Counted from the stretch's first letter, positions 16,577 through 24,948 are shown. The stretch: DNA of 60,857 nt from an uncultured Mycoplasmatota bacterium (GCA_900546055.1 URBG01000003.1:1-60857); one strand, 5' to 3'. The notes: generated from the letters alone by a model not told the origin. Numbers and translations are program-made.

Positions 16577-19426
16577 ATGAGAAGAGAGAATAAAAAAAGG
16601 AATAAAATAATAATAGGACTAATAAGCCTACTGCTAATAATGACAGTAGGCTATGCCGCTTTTCAAACAAATCTAAACATAAAAGGAACAAGTAAAATAA
16701 GTAGTAACTGGGATATAAGAATAACAAATGTAACAAATGGTAATAAAACAGGAAATGCCGAGAATGCTAAAACCCCAACATGGACTAATCTAACCGCAAG
16801 TATGGAAGCAAACCTTTATGAAAAAGGTGATGCCATGGAATATGAAGTCACAGTCGAAAACAAAGGAAACTTTGATGCTAAATTAGAAAGTATATCAAGT
16901 AGTGAAAGTAATAATGAAGCAATAAAGATAACCTTTAGTGGATATACCAAAGGGGAGAAACTATATAAAAATAGTACGCAAACAATAAAAGTAAAGATCG
17001 AATATAATAAAGACTTTACTGGAACACTAACATCGAATAGTAATGAAGTAAGTATAGATTTAAACTATGGACAAGCTGAAGGCGGGACAATAGAACCAAG
17101 TAGTGATTATTTACTAACATATGATTACAGAACTAACGGAGGAGAAGGGACATCAGAGACTGCATACATGTCATCAAATGAAAGTGTAGATTTAAGCAAG
17201 AAGGGAAAAAGGGAAGGATATACGTTTGTTGGATGGAATACAGATAAGAATGCGAAAGAAGGATTATCAGTATTAAACATGCCAAGTGAAGATACGGTGT
17301 TATATGCAATCTATAAGAAAGAATTAAAAGTAATATATAGTAAAGGAGAAGGCGTAACAGGTATAGGAAAAACTGAAGATAAATGTGAAATATATAATAA
17401 TGAGACGGAGTGTGAGATAACATTACCAAGTATAACCGTAAGTACAGGATACACAGTAGATGGCTGGTATAATGGGGCAACGAAGGTAGGAACAGCAAAT
17501 ACAAAAATTAAGTTAGCAAGTGATATAACATTAGTATCAAAAGCTACAATCAACAGTTATACAGTAACTTTTGACAAGAATTTCTTTGAAAATGACATGT
17601 TTAAAAATAGTGTAAATCAACAACTTTACCGTTTTAATTTTGTTAATAGCTCTAGTTTGCCCATTTTATCTACCTCTCAGGATAATAATGTAAAAGGTGG
17701 CCAAATTCTAACGTTAACTTCATCTGTTTATCAAAGTGGCGGAATTTATACTGGTGTCAGATTAACAAATGGCCAAAAGTATACATGGAGTTTTTATGCC
17801 AAGAGTAATAAGGATAAAGAGTTGACTTACGTTGGGTCTGAACAAGGCGGATTAAAAGTAACTAATATAACAACAGAATGGAAAAAGTATTCTCATACAT
17901 TTACAGCAAAACAGAACGATTATGGATATATAGGCTTTTATCCTATATATACAGTATTTAATCAGAATGATTACGTATCTGTTCATTCTATAGAAATAAT
18001 GGAAGGGGAGCCAACTCATGAAACAACAACGAAAACATATGGAAGCCAGTTAGGAACTTTATCTACGCCTTCAAGAGAAGGATATACATTTGATGGATGG
18101 TATACAGAAGCTTATGGTGGTACAAAAGTAACATCTACTACCCAAGTAACAAAAGATATGACATTGTATGCCCATTATATAGTAAATAAATATAATGTAA
18201 GTTATAACAGTAATGGAGGAAGTTCTGTAAGTACGGTAGCTACAAACTATGAAGGTCCATATACATTGCCAAATCCAACGAAAAGTTATGTGTTAACATA
18301 TAATTATAATGGAGCTACTGGAGGAAATAGCATTAATAATGCAACAAGTAATTATACATTTAATGGCTGGTATAAAGAAAGTGGTTTAACTAACCAAGTA
18401 TTAAATACCGATGTTCTAACAGAACCAAATAATCAAACGTTATATGCCAAATGGATAAATACAAATATAGTTTTACCAACACCAACTAAAACTGGATATA
18501 TATTTGGCGGATGGTATAGTGATTCAGGATTAACCCAAAAGGTAGGAAACGCTGGAGATAGTTATACCCCAACATCAAGTCAAACCTTATATGCTAAATG
18601 GTATCCAATTGCGGCAAATCAATTAAGAAATAAAACAATAACTACAGGTGATGGTTTATATGGAAGTAACTATGAATATGGGAAATATGTATACAGTGGT
18701 GCTAAGCCTGCAAATTATATAAAATTTAATAATGAAATGTGGCGAATAGTTTCTGTTGAAAGTGATAATACGCTTAAAATAATAAAAGATACAACTATTG
18801 GAACTATTAGTTTTGAACCTGCTGGTGAAAGGACGACTGGATATTGTTCGTTTGGCGACGCTTATAAATATGGCTGCAATGCCTGGGCTATGAGTAGCAA
18901 TTTTGTTAATGGTACTATTTCTGGAGCTGTTGATAAAGATGCTTCAATAAATAAATATTTAAATGAAACATATTACAATAGCATGTCATCAACAGCTAAA
19001 AATTTAATTGTTACTCACACTTTTGATGTAGGTCCTGCATCTTTGGGTAATTCAAATCTAACTAATCAAATTCAAATGGAAAAAAGTGTGACATGGCGCG
19101 GGAAAGTAGGATTAGTGACAGCTAGTGATATAGTATTAGCAAATAATAATTGGGGTGTTTGTGGAATTCTTGCATTAACTGAAGCTAATTATGATATTTG
19201 CAAAAATACTAATTATCTTGTTCCTAATACCGGTCAATTCTTAACGGCTTTGTCACCAATTTACGATTCTACAGTCGGGGTGTTTGGAATTTATTCTAGT
19301 GGACTCATTCATCATTTACATATTGCTGGTTATACGCCTGAGACTTTTCCAACTGTTTATTTGAAAGCAGATATATCATTATTAGGGGATGGAACAGAAT
19401 CTAGTCCTTATACAATTATTTCATAG
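16577..19426 (+). CDS. Mosaic secreted protein: TasA-like, InlB repeats, jelly-roll-like module, family domain
   Basis: 949 residues. Order: basic start and signal helix (LLLIMTVGYAAF); TasA/camelysin-like domain (~30-170, with VENKGNFDAKL); InlB B-repeats of the GYTF.GW type from ~185; a module at ~335-480 resembling a carbohydrate-binding jelly roll, placed inside a B-repeat (before it TVTFDKN, after it GTLSTPSREGYTFDGWYT); further B-repeats; then the Cys-containing family domain from ~690 (TGDGLYGSNYEYGKY to GDGTESSPYTI). No sortase motif. The first ~1 kb is A-rich with many ATA codons, unlike the later parts, which suggests assembly from different sources. Driven by poly-G and inverted-repeat promoters. 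Confidence 0.85.
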   Translation: MRRENKKRNKIIIGLISLLLIMTVGYAAFQTNLNIKGTSKISSNWDIRITNVTNGNKTGNAENAKTPTWTNLTASMEANLYEKGDAMEYEVTVENKGNFDAKLESISSSESNNEAIKITFSGYTKGEKLYKNSTQTIKVKIEYNKDFTGTLTSNSNEVSIDLNYGQAEGGTIEPSSDYLLTYDYRTNGGEGTSETAYMSSNESVDLSKKGKREGYTFVGWNTDKNAKEGLSVLNMPSEDTVLYAIYKKELKVIYSKGEGVTGIGKTEDKCEIYNNETECEITLPSITVSTGYTVDGWYNGATKVGTANTKIKLASDITLVSKATINSYTVTFDKNFFENDMFKNSVNQQLYRFNFVNSSSLPILSTSQDNNVKGGQILTLTSSVYQSGGIYTGVRLTNGQKYTWSFYAKSNKDKELTYVGSEQGGLKVTNITTEWKKYSHTFTAKQNDYGYIGFYPIYTVFNQNDYVSVHSIEIMEGEPTHETTTKTYGSQLGTLSTPSREGYTFDGWYTEAYGGTKVTSTTQVTKDMTLYAHYIVNKYNVSYNSNGGSSVSTVATNYEGPYTLPNPTKSYVLTYNYNGATGGNSINNATSNYTFNGWYKESGLTNQVLNTDVLTEPNNQTLYAKWINTNIVLPTPTKTGYIFGGWYSDSGLTQKVGNAGDSYTPTSSQTLYAKWYPIAANQLRNKTITTGDGLYGSNYEYGKYVYSGAKPANYIKFNNEMWRIVSVESDNTLKIIKDTTIGTISFEPAGERTTGYCSFGDAYKYGCNAWAMSSNFVNGTISGAVDKDASINKYLNETYYNSMSSTAKNLIVTHTFDVGPASLGNSNLTNQIQMEKSVTWRGKVGLVTASDIVLANNNWGVCGILALTEANYDICKNTNYLVPNTGQFLTALSPIYDSTVGVFGIYSSGLIHHLHIAGYTPETFPTVYLKADISLLGDGTESSPYTIIS

Positions 19427-19490
19427 TTTGTAAACTCTAATCAGAATAATTACTTTTTGTGGTTGTTCTCCTTTAGTCTATAAAGATTAT

Positions 19491-19550
19491 AACTAATATG
19501 TATTTTACTCTCTTCTCATATCCATAAAGTAAAAAAGCATATTAGTTTTT
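19491..19550 (+). terminator. Probable long-loop terminator
   Basis: AACTAATATG (19491-19500) pairs perfectly with CATATTAGTT (19538-19547), followed by T. The loop is 37 bases. Confidence 0.55.
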
Positions 19551-19597
19551 TTCGCATTTTTCTTTACTTTGATCATATAATTTGTTATAATCAAAGG

Positions 19598-19652
19598 CGA
19601 GTATTAATTTACTCCTTGCTTCTTAGGAAGCCAATAAGACCATAAGGAGGTG
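19598..19652 (+). promoter_or_regulatory. S6:S18 ribosomal protein leader
   Basis: The leader of rpsF contains CTCCTT (19612-19617), which can pair with AAGGAG of the ribosome site, enclosing the hairpin GCTTC-TTAG-GAAGC (19618-19631) and the AGACCATAAGGAGG end known from Firmicutes rpsF leaders. Excess S6:S18 is known to bind such leaders and repress the operon. A second small stem GAGTA/TACTC (19599-19614) overlaps it. Confidence 0.72.
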
Positions 19653-19654
19653 TA

Positions 19655-19948
19655 ATGATGAGAAAATATGAAATCATGTTTATTGTTAGACCAACATTAG
19701 GAGAAGATGAGGTTAAAAAAGTTATCAAAGACTTTGGTAATATCTTAACTACTAATGGTGCGAAAATAGTTAACGAAAAAGACATGGGTCAAAGAGAATT
19801 AGCTTATGAAATCAAAGATTTCAAGAGCGGTTACTACTATGTTTATAACATCGAAGCTGGTGACGACAAAGCGATTAATGAGTTTGATCGTTTAGCTTTA
19901 ATCAGTAAAGATGTAATCCGTCACTTAATTACTAAAGAAGAAGATTAA
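19655..19948 (+). CDS. rpsF: Ribosomal protein bS6
   Basis: 97 residues with the S6 pattern KYEIMFIVRP at the start and the MGQRELAYEIKDFKSGYY core. Two ATG codons in tandem (19655, 19658) follow AAGGAGG; the second has the more usual spacing. First gene of rpsF-ssb-rpsR, which makes S6 and S18 from one mRNA. Confidence 0.96.
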   Translation: MMRKYEIMFIVRPTLGEDEVKKVIKDFGNILTTNGAKIVNEKDMGQRELAYEIKDFKSGYYYVYNIEAGDDKAINEFDRLALISKDVIRHLITKEED

Positions 19949-19965
19949 GAAAAGAGGTACTATTT

Positions 19966-20418
19966 ATGAATAAGGTTTGTTTGGTTGGTAGATTAACCGC
20001 AAAACCAGAACTAAGATACACAGGTTCTAATGTTGCTTACACTCGTTTTTCGGTGGCAATTAATAGAACTTTTAACAATGCACAAGGACAAAGGGAAGCA
20101 GATTTCATTAATGTTATTGTTTGGAGAAGAGCTGCTGAAAACGTAGCTAATTACCTTGATAAAGGAAGTTTAGTTTCTATTGAAGGAAGAATTCAAACAG
20201 GAAGTTATACTGACAAGGACGGAAATAAGAGGACCTCTTTTGACGTGGTAGCTGATTCAGTTCAATTTTTGGACTCTAGAAAACAGGCAGAAGCTCGCTC
20301 TAGTGAATCAACTCCATATGATTATCAAGAAGCTCCAGCTAATAATGTGAACATTGATGAAGATCCTTTTGCTGATTTTGGCGATAATGTATCTATAGAC
20401 GATAACTTTTTAGATTAG
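19966..20418 (+). CDS. ssb: Single-stranded DNA-binding protein SSB
   Basis: 150 residues: OB fold (MNKVCLVGRLTAKPELRYT, FINVIVWRRAAENVANYL, GSLVSIEGRIQTGSY), an acidic linker and the C-terminal tip DDNFLD, a variant of the DDDIPF tip that docks repair and replication proteins. Located between rpsF and rpsR as in other Bacillota. Confidence 0.95.
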   Translation: MNKVCLVGRLTAKPELRYTGSNVAYTRFSVAINRTFNNAQGQREADFINVIVWRRAAENVANYLDKGSLVSIEGRIQTGSYTDKDGNKRTSFDVVADSVQFLDSRKQAEARSSESTPYDYQEAPANNVNIDEDPFADFGDNVSIDDNFLD

Positions 20419-20428
20419 GAGGATAACA

Positions 20429-20647
20429 ATGGCAGATTATCATAGAAAAAAGAAAAAAATATGTCAAATGTGTGCTGGTAAATCAGTAGATTATAAAGAT
20501 GTTGACATCGTAAAAAAGTATATCAGTGCTGATAAAGGTAAAATTTTACCTAGAAGAATTACTGGTGCTTGTTCTAAACATCAAAGACATATTGCTAACG
20601 AAGTTAAAAAAGCTAGATTTATGGCTTTAATTCCATTCGTAAAATAA
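20429..20647 (+). CDS. rpsR: Ribosomal protein bS18
   Basis: 72 residues with CQMCAGK near the start, RRITGACSKHQRHIANEVKKAR and the ARFMALIPF ending. The four Cys (two in CQMC, one in GACSKH) are partly retained as in zinc-type S18. Ribosome site AGGAGG. Last gene of the operon, with a terminator starting within its stop codon. Confidence 0.95.
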   Translation: MADYHRKKKKICQMCAGKSVDYKDVDIVKKYISADKGKILPRRITGACSKHQRHIANEVKKARFMALIPFVK

Positions 20648-20669
20648 TCCAAATTTGGATTATTTTTTT
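20646..20669 (+). terminator. rpsR terminator
   Basis: Perfect palindrome AATCCAAATTTGGATT followed by a run of T. Confidence 0.85.
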
Positions 20670-20675
20670 GACAAT

Positions 20676-20699
20676 AAAAAAAAGCTTCATATTGAAGCG
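20676..20699 (-). terminator. Terminator of XRE gene (minus strand)
   Basis: GCTTCA / TGAAGC stem; on the minus strand it is followed by eight T. Confidence 0.8.
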
Positions 20700-20939
20700 T
20701 TAAACATCTAATCTTTTAATTGATTCGGTTGTAAGTTCGGTATTATCTTTTTTGTTTCTGAATACTATTTCATAATCGCAGTTTTCTGCAAACTTTTCAA
20801 TTGTTTCAAATCGCGGATTACTGTAATTAGTTTCATAACCCGATAATGTTGTTTGAGCTATATTAAGTTTTGCGGCTAGGTCGGATTGTTTTAATCCTTT
20901 GTTTAGTCTAATTACTTTTAATAGTTTACCAATCATCAT
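20700..20939 (-). CDS. XRE-family transcriptional regulator
   Basis: 79 residues. A Cro/C1 helix-turn-helix fills residues ~5-58 (IRLNKGLKQSDLAAKL, AQTTLSGYE); the short tail has no effector domain. The ribosome site is GAGGTGG. It sits alone between the rpsR operon and rpiB. A 13-base palindrome upstream (20993-21005) may be its own operator. Confidence 0.88.
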   Translation of the reverse strand: MMIGKLLKVIRLNKGLKQSDLAAKLNIAQTTLSGYETNYSNPRFETIEKFAENCDYEIVFRNKKDNTELTTESIKRLDV

Positions 20940-20992
20940 TTAAACCACCTCGTTTTCATTATCACATTTCCCGTTATAAATTTCTTGGTTTA

Positions 20993-21005
20993 ACGAAACT
21001 TTCGT
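20993..21005. promoter_or_regulatory. Possible operator palindrome upstream of XRE gene
   Basis: ACGAAA-C-TTTCGT, a perfect 13-base palindrome 54 bases before the XRE start and near its expected -35. Autoregulation is an inference. Confidence 0.4.
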
Positions 21006-21025
21006 ATCAAAAAATGCAAAAAATA

Positions 21026-21052
21026 AAGCAGTAATTCTAGATTACTGCTTCT
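21026..21052. repeat. Intergenic hairpin
   Basis: AGCAGTAAT / ATTACTGCT with a 5-base centre, followed by TTCTTT on the plus strand. It lies in the divergent spacer between the XRE gene and rpiB, so its role is unclear. Confidence 0.5.
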
Positions 21053-21153
21053 TTATATATCTATAATAACATTTTTTTGTCGGTTTTAGGAGATATTCTT
21101 AAAAATTTCATAAATAAGTGTTATAATTAGATGGAAAATAAAGGAGGCCTAAT

Positions 21154-21771
21154 ATGGAAAAAAATGAAGATACAAAAGAATTAAATATTGAAGACATAGT
21201 TATTGATAAAGAAATAAAAGAAAATGAAGAAAAAAAATCAACTGACTTAAAAAGTGATGAAACGTCTTTAGAACAAATTGTTAAAAATGATTATCAGGAA
21301 AAAACAATCGTTCAAATGAATCCTGTTTCAACTAATAAAATAGGAATTGCTTCAGATCATCGTGGATATAAAATGAAACAAAAACTTACAAAATATTTAA
21401 ATAAAAAAGGTTATACTGTGGTAGACTATGGTGGTGAAGGATTATCAGGTGATGATTATACTGAGTTTGGATTTAAGCTTGGTGAAGCGATTGGAAAGCA
21501 TGAGGTTGAAAAGGGCATTGCAATTTGCGGAAGTGGCATTGGGATAAGCATTGCTTGTAATAAAGTTAAAAATGTTAGATGTGCAAAAGTAGATAATACA
21601 AAGGAAGTTAAGTGGGCAAGACGTGATAATGACGCTAATGCTATTGCAATATCTGGAAAAATGTCGGTATTTAGAGCTAAAGATATTGTCGATGTGTTTT
21701 TAAATCATTCATTTAATGGCGCTGAAAGATATCAAAGAAGAATTGACCAGCTTAATAATTACAAGGATTAA
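21154..21771 (+). CDS. rpiB: Ribose-5-phosphate isomerase B with N-terminal extension
   Basis: 205 residues; RpiB proteins are usually ~145-150. The catalytic domain begins near residue 62 (KIGIASDHRGYKMK) and has CGSGIGISIACNKV and the conserved NDANAIAISG. It interconverts ribose-5-phosphate and ribulose-5-phosphate. The first ~60 residues are Glu/Lys/Asp-rich with no domain and look like a disordered addition; AAAGGAGG before ATG 21154 supports this start. Next gene begins 2 bases downstream. Confidence 0.9.
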   Translation: MEKNEDTKELNIEDIVIDKEIKENEEKKSTDLKSDETSLEQIVKNDYQEKTIVQMNPVSTNKIGIASDHRGYKMKQKLTKYLNKKGYTVVDYGGEGLSGDDYTEFGFKLGEAIGKHEVEKGIAICGSGIGISIACNKVKNVRCAKVDNTKEVKWARRDNDANAIAISGKMSVFRAKDIVDVFLNHSFNGAERYQRRIDQLNNYKD

Positions 21772-21773
21772 TT

Positions 21774-21974
21774 ATGTTATTAAAATCAATCTTATATATA
21801 ATTTTTACCTTTGTTGCCATATGGGCATTAGATAGCGTTAATATTACAAATGTTTTTAAGAAGAATAAAATCTATGCTGCACGAGTATTATATTTAATGA
21901 TAAGTATATCATTATCGTATTTAGTTGTAAATTTCTTATATGATTTTTTTACATATTCAAATATCATTAATTAG
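21774..21974 (+). CDS. DUF1146 small membrane protein (YwzB-like)
   Basis: 66 residues with two membrane helices. The pattern AIWALDSVNITNVFKKNKIYAARVLYLMISISLSYLVVNFL matches the DUF1146 family, found next to murA/spoIID in Bacilli (B. subtilis ywzB). Function unknown. Only 2 bases from rpiB and 14 from spoIID, so it is in the same operon. Confidence 0.82.
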   Translation: MLLKSILYIIFTFVAIWALDSVNITNVFKKNKIYAARVLYLMISISLSYLVVNFLYDFFTYSNIIN

Positions 21975-21988
21975 AAAGGAACTTTGCA

Positions 21989-22900
21989 ATGAAAAAGATA
22001 CTCTTGGTTACTTTGTTAGTAATTTTAGTGCCGTTTTTAGTTGTTAGTTTATTTGTTAGAACCGACGAGATAAAATTTCACTATATGTCTAATAAGGTGA
22101 TAAGAGTAAAAGATGTTAGTAAAAATGAAACGTTGAAAGTTCCGTTTGAAGAATATATTAAAGGTGTACTAGCTGGTGAAATGCCAACTAGTTTTGAGCT
22201 TGAGGCTTTAAAAGCCCAAGCAGTGGCAGCGCGAAGTTATGTTTTGTATCAAGTTTCAAAAAATAAGGATAAAGATTATGATGTTGTAAATACTACTGAT
22301 AATCAGGTTTATTTAACAGACGAAGATTTAAAAAGTAAATGGAAAGATGAGTACACTAGTAAAATAAATAAAGTTAAAAAAGCGGTTTCAGAAACAAAAG
22401 GGGAATATCTTAGCTATAATGGGGAGATCGTTGAAGCTTTGTTTTTCTCTACTAGTACTGGAAAAACTGAAAATAGTGAAGAAGTTTTTTCATCAAAAGT
22501 TCCTTATTTAAGGAGTGTGTCTAGTTCATGGGATGAGGCTTCTCCAGTTTATCAGGATACAGCAACATTTAATTTAAATGATTTTTATCAGAAATTAGGA
22601 CTGCAATATAATGATAAAATAACAGCCGAAGTACTTGAAACGACAAGTACAGGTCGCGTTAAAAAAATTAAAATAAACGGAGTAGAGTTAAATGGTCGCG
22701 ATGTTGCTACTAAATTAAAACTTCGTTCTAATTATTTTAGTATTGTTCAAAACGATAAAAATGTAACAATTACTACTAAAGGATTTGGTCATGGTGTTGG
22801 CATGAGCCAATATGGTGCTTTAGGCATGGCTAAAGAAGGATATAAATATGATAAAATTTTAAAACATTATTATCAAGGAACAGAAATTAAAAAAATTTAG
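21989..22900 (+). CDS. spoIID: Stage II sporulation protein D (peptidoglycan lytic transglycosylase)
   Basis: 303 residues with one N-terminal membrane helix. The SpoIID domain shows VPFEEYIKGVLAGEMP, LKAQAVAARSYVLY and the C-terminal GFGHGVGMSQYGA. In sporulation SpoIID cleaves glycan strands during engulfment with SpoIIM/SpoIIP. Synteny DUF1146-spoIID-spoIIQ-spoIIID-mbl is as in Bacillus, except that murA is absent. Confidence 0.95.
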   Translation: MKKILLVTLLVILVPFLVVSLFVRTDEIKFHYMSNKVIRVKDVSKNETLKVPFEEYIKGVLAGEMPTSFELEALKAQAVAARSYVLYQVSKNKDKDYDVVNTTDNQVYLTDEDLKSKWKDEYTSKINKVKKAVSETKGEYLSYNGEIVEALFFSTSTGKTENSEEVFSSKVPYLRSVSSSWDEASPVYQDTATFNLNDFYQKLGLQYNDKITAEVLETTSTGRVKKIKINGVELNGRDVATKLKLRSNYFSIVQNDKNVTITTKGFGHGVGMSQYGALGMAKEGYKYDKILKHYYQGTEIKKI

Positions 22901-22946
22901 TATAATTTTACCTCATACGTGCCAAAATGATAGTAGAGGTGAAATT

Positions 22947-23585
22947 ATGAAGAAAATAGAATTGAAAAAGCCAGCGATATATGGAATATATGCTGGAGTA
23001 TGTGCAATATTACTTGCAGCACTTTATTATGTTGATTTCTCAAACTCAAAGTTAGATAGCAACGTCAAGGATGAGGACTATCAATATGTTTCAAGATTAT
23101 TTGGTAGTGATGAAGTGCCGGTAGTTAGTACTGAAACAACAGTAATGCGTCCATACACTGATTCGAATGTTAAAGTTGTTCAAAGCTTTTATAATTATAA
23201 GGGAACTGAAGCAGAACAAGAAAAATCAATAATTAATTATGAACAGACTTACATTCAAAACAATGGTGTAGCTTATGGCGGCGTTGATGGTGGATTCGAT
23301 GTAATAGCTTCTTTACCAGGGACAGTTACTAGTGTTAAAGAAGATAAGCTTTTAGGTACTATTGTTGAAATTCAAAACTCTGATAAAGTTGTAATGATTT
23401 ATCAAGGGTTAACTGGAGTTTCAGTGAAACAAAATGATAAAGTAAATCAAGGAGATGTTCTTGGTAAAAGTGGCGAGACAAATGTCAACAAAGATTTAGG
23501 TAGCCATGTTGTGTTTGAACTTAAAGTTAATAATGCATATGTTAATCCAGAAGAATACTATGATAAAAATGTTAACAACTTATAA
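22947..23585 (+). CDS. spoIIQ: SpoIIQ-like M23-domain protein, catalytically degenerate
   Basis: 212 residues with one N-terminal membrane helix and an M23/LytM fold (YGGVDGGFDVIASLPGTV to LGSHVVFELKVNN). The metal ligands of active M23 enzymes are mostly lost: no H in the first motif, and HVVFE in place of HLHFE. This fits SpoIIQ, the forespore half of the SpoIIQ-SpoIIIAH channel, which acts as scaffold rather than peptidase. It lies directly after spoIID. Confidence 0.85.
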   Translation: MKKIELKKPAIYGIYAGVCAILLAALYYVDFSNSKLDSNVKDEDYQYVSRLFGSDEVPVVSTETTVMRPYTDSNVKVVQSFYNYKGTEAEQEKSIINYEQTYIQNNGVAYGGVDGGFDVIASLPGTVTSVKEDKLLGTIVEIQNSDKVVMIYQGLTGVSVKQNDKVNQGDVLGKSGETNVNKDLGSHVVFELKVNNAYVNPEEYYDKNVNNL

Positions 23586-23604
23586 GAGCTTAAAGCTCTT
23601 TTTT
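23584..23604 (+). terminator. spoIIQ terminator
   Basis: AAGAGC / GCTCTT stem followed by T run. Confidence 0.8.
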
Positions 23605-23658
23605 GTTATGATGTAATTTAAAACATTAATTATTTTTTATGGATCAAGGTTGAAATAG

Positions 23659-23684
23659 TTGACAATAGGGGGGGGGGGTATACT
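23659..23684 (+). promoter_or_regulatory. Poly-G spacer promoter 3 (11 G), predicted OFF length
   Basis: TTGACA (23659-23664), ATA, 11 G (23668-23678), TATACT (23679-23684). The spacer is only 14 bp, four short of the 18 bp seen in the other three copies, so the promoter should be weak or off in this assembly. The transcript would start at about the GGTGA ribosome site. Confidence 0.85.
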
Positions 23685-23700
23685 ATAATTGGTGAAGTAT

Positions 23701-24549
23701 ATGAGAAGGAAAAAAAATAAAAAACAAATTAGAATTGTGATAGGATTATTTATTTGTCTATTATTAGTTATGTCAGTAGGTTATGCGGCCTTTAATACCA
23801 ATTTATCGATAACGGCCAAAGGAAATATAAAGGATGTTTACCATAAGGTTAGATTTAAAACTCAATTAATTGAAAATAACACTTTAGAAACTATTGATGG
23901 TTGGGAAGGCCAAGCTGCTGGTGATATTCAATTTGATAAAGAACTTAAATATAAAAATTATAATTCGATTAGAGTTTCATCTAGTGGTTCGCCAGAATAT
24001 AGGGGGATTCGTTCAATAGAGACGATTAGATTTAATTATAAACCAAATCAGACATATCAACAAACAGTATATATTTACCGCGATTCAAATAGTAAATATG
24101 GCGACATTAATGCTGATTTAAGAATGTTTTTACCAAGTGTTCGAACTTTTGAGGGAACGACGGCAAATTCTAATGTGTGTACCTATAATCATTATATTAC
24201 AGTTAATAAAAGTAAGCTTAATGATAAATCATGGTCTTTTTATTCTTCGGAATTTAAAACACCATCTTTAGAAAGTACTGAGTGTAAGTTATTTGAACGT
24301 TGGCGAATGGATTATTATGGTGCGGGATCTAAAGCTACGGCTAATGTTTGGATTGCGTTGCCTTCTTTTTATGAAGTTGAAATTAAGGAAATTAAAAAAT
24401 ATCATAAAGTAGGAACTTTGCCAGTTGCCTCTAAGGCGGGATATACCTTTGATGGTTGGTATACCGATGAATTTGAAGGGACAAAAATTGATGAAAATTA
24501 TGAAATTACTAAAGATGTAGATTTTTATGCTAGGTTCATTGCAAAGTAA
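23701..24549 (+). CDS. Secreted protein: jelly-roll-like module inside one InlB repeat
   Basis: 282 residues from ATG 23701, 5 bases after GGTGA. It has a basic start, signal helix ending VGYAAFNTNL, and the ITAKGNIKD cassette shared with the other paralogues. A strand YHKVRF is followed by a ~190-residue module of carbohydrate-binding type (WSFYSSEF, ANVWIALPSFYEVEI), and then YHKVGTLPVASKAGYTFDGWYTD with an FYARF ending. The InlB B-repeat is therefore split by the module, the same layout as in the 949-residue protein. It lies between spoIIQ and spoIIID, where Bacilli have no such gene. Confidence 0.85.
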   Translation: MRRKKNKKQIRIVIGLFICLLLVMSVGYAAFNTNLSITAKGNIKDVYHKVRFKTQLIENNTLETIDGWEGQAAGDIQFDKELKYKNYNSIRVSSSGSPEYRGIRSIETIRFNYKPNQTYQQTVYIYRDSNSKYGDINADLRMFLPSVRTFEGTTANSNVCTYNHYITVNKSKLNDKSWSFYSSEFKTPSLESTECKLFERWRMDYYGAGSKATANVWIALPSFYEVEIKEIKKYHKVGTLPVASKAGYTFDGWYTDEFEGTKIDENYEITKDVDFYARFIAK

Positions 24550-24563
24550 TTTTATTTATGTAT

Positions 24564-24594
24564 AAACAGCGATGCTTTAAAGTTGCTGTTTTTT
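24564..24594 (+). terminator. Intrinsic terminator
   Basis: AAACAGC / GCTGTTT arms, 14-base loop, then T run. Confidence 0.75.
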
Positions 24595-24671
24595 AATTAT
24601 TTAAAAGAAAAGTGTTTTGTTTGGTCTAAAAAAATTGCCTATTTATATAATTTAATAAAGGGGCGATATGT

Positions 24672-24926
24672 TTGGGTAATGACATTGTTAAAAGGGTTAT
24701 CGATGAAGCAGAATATATGGTGGAAACTGAAAAAACTTTAAGGGAAATTGCCAAGGTTTTTAAGGTTTCAAAAAGTACTGTTCATAAAGATTTAAAAGAT
24801 AGACTTAAAATCATTGATAAAACTTTATATGAAAAAACACAAAAAATTTTAAAATATCATATGGATATTAGACATATTAAAGGCGGAGAATCGACAAAAA
24901 AAAAGTACTTAAATTTAGCCAATTAG
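24672..24926 (+). CDS. spoIIID: Sporulation transcription factor SpoIIID
   Basis: 84 residues; TTG start 7 bases after AAAGGGGCG. It matches SpoIIID: IVKRVIDEAEYMVETEKTLREIAKVF, KVSKSTVHKDLKDRL, and a C-terminal basic RHIKGGESTKKKY. It is a mother-cell DNA-binding regulator acting with sigma-E. Directly upstream of mbl, as in Bacillus. Confidence 0.94.
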   Translation: MGNDIVKRVIDEAEYMVETEKTLREIAKVFKVSKSTVHKDLKDRLKIIDKTLYEKTQKILKYHMDIRHIKGGESTKKKYLNLAN

Positions 24927-24948
24927 CCTATTAAAACCTAGTATCCTG

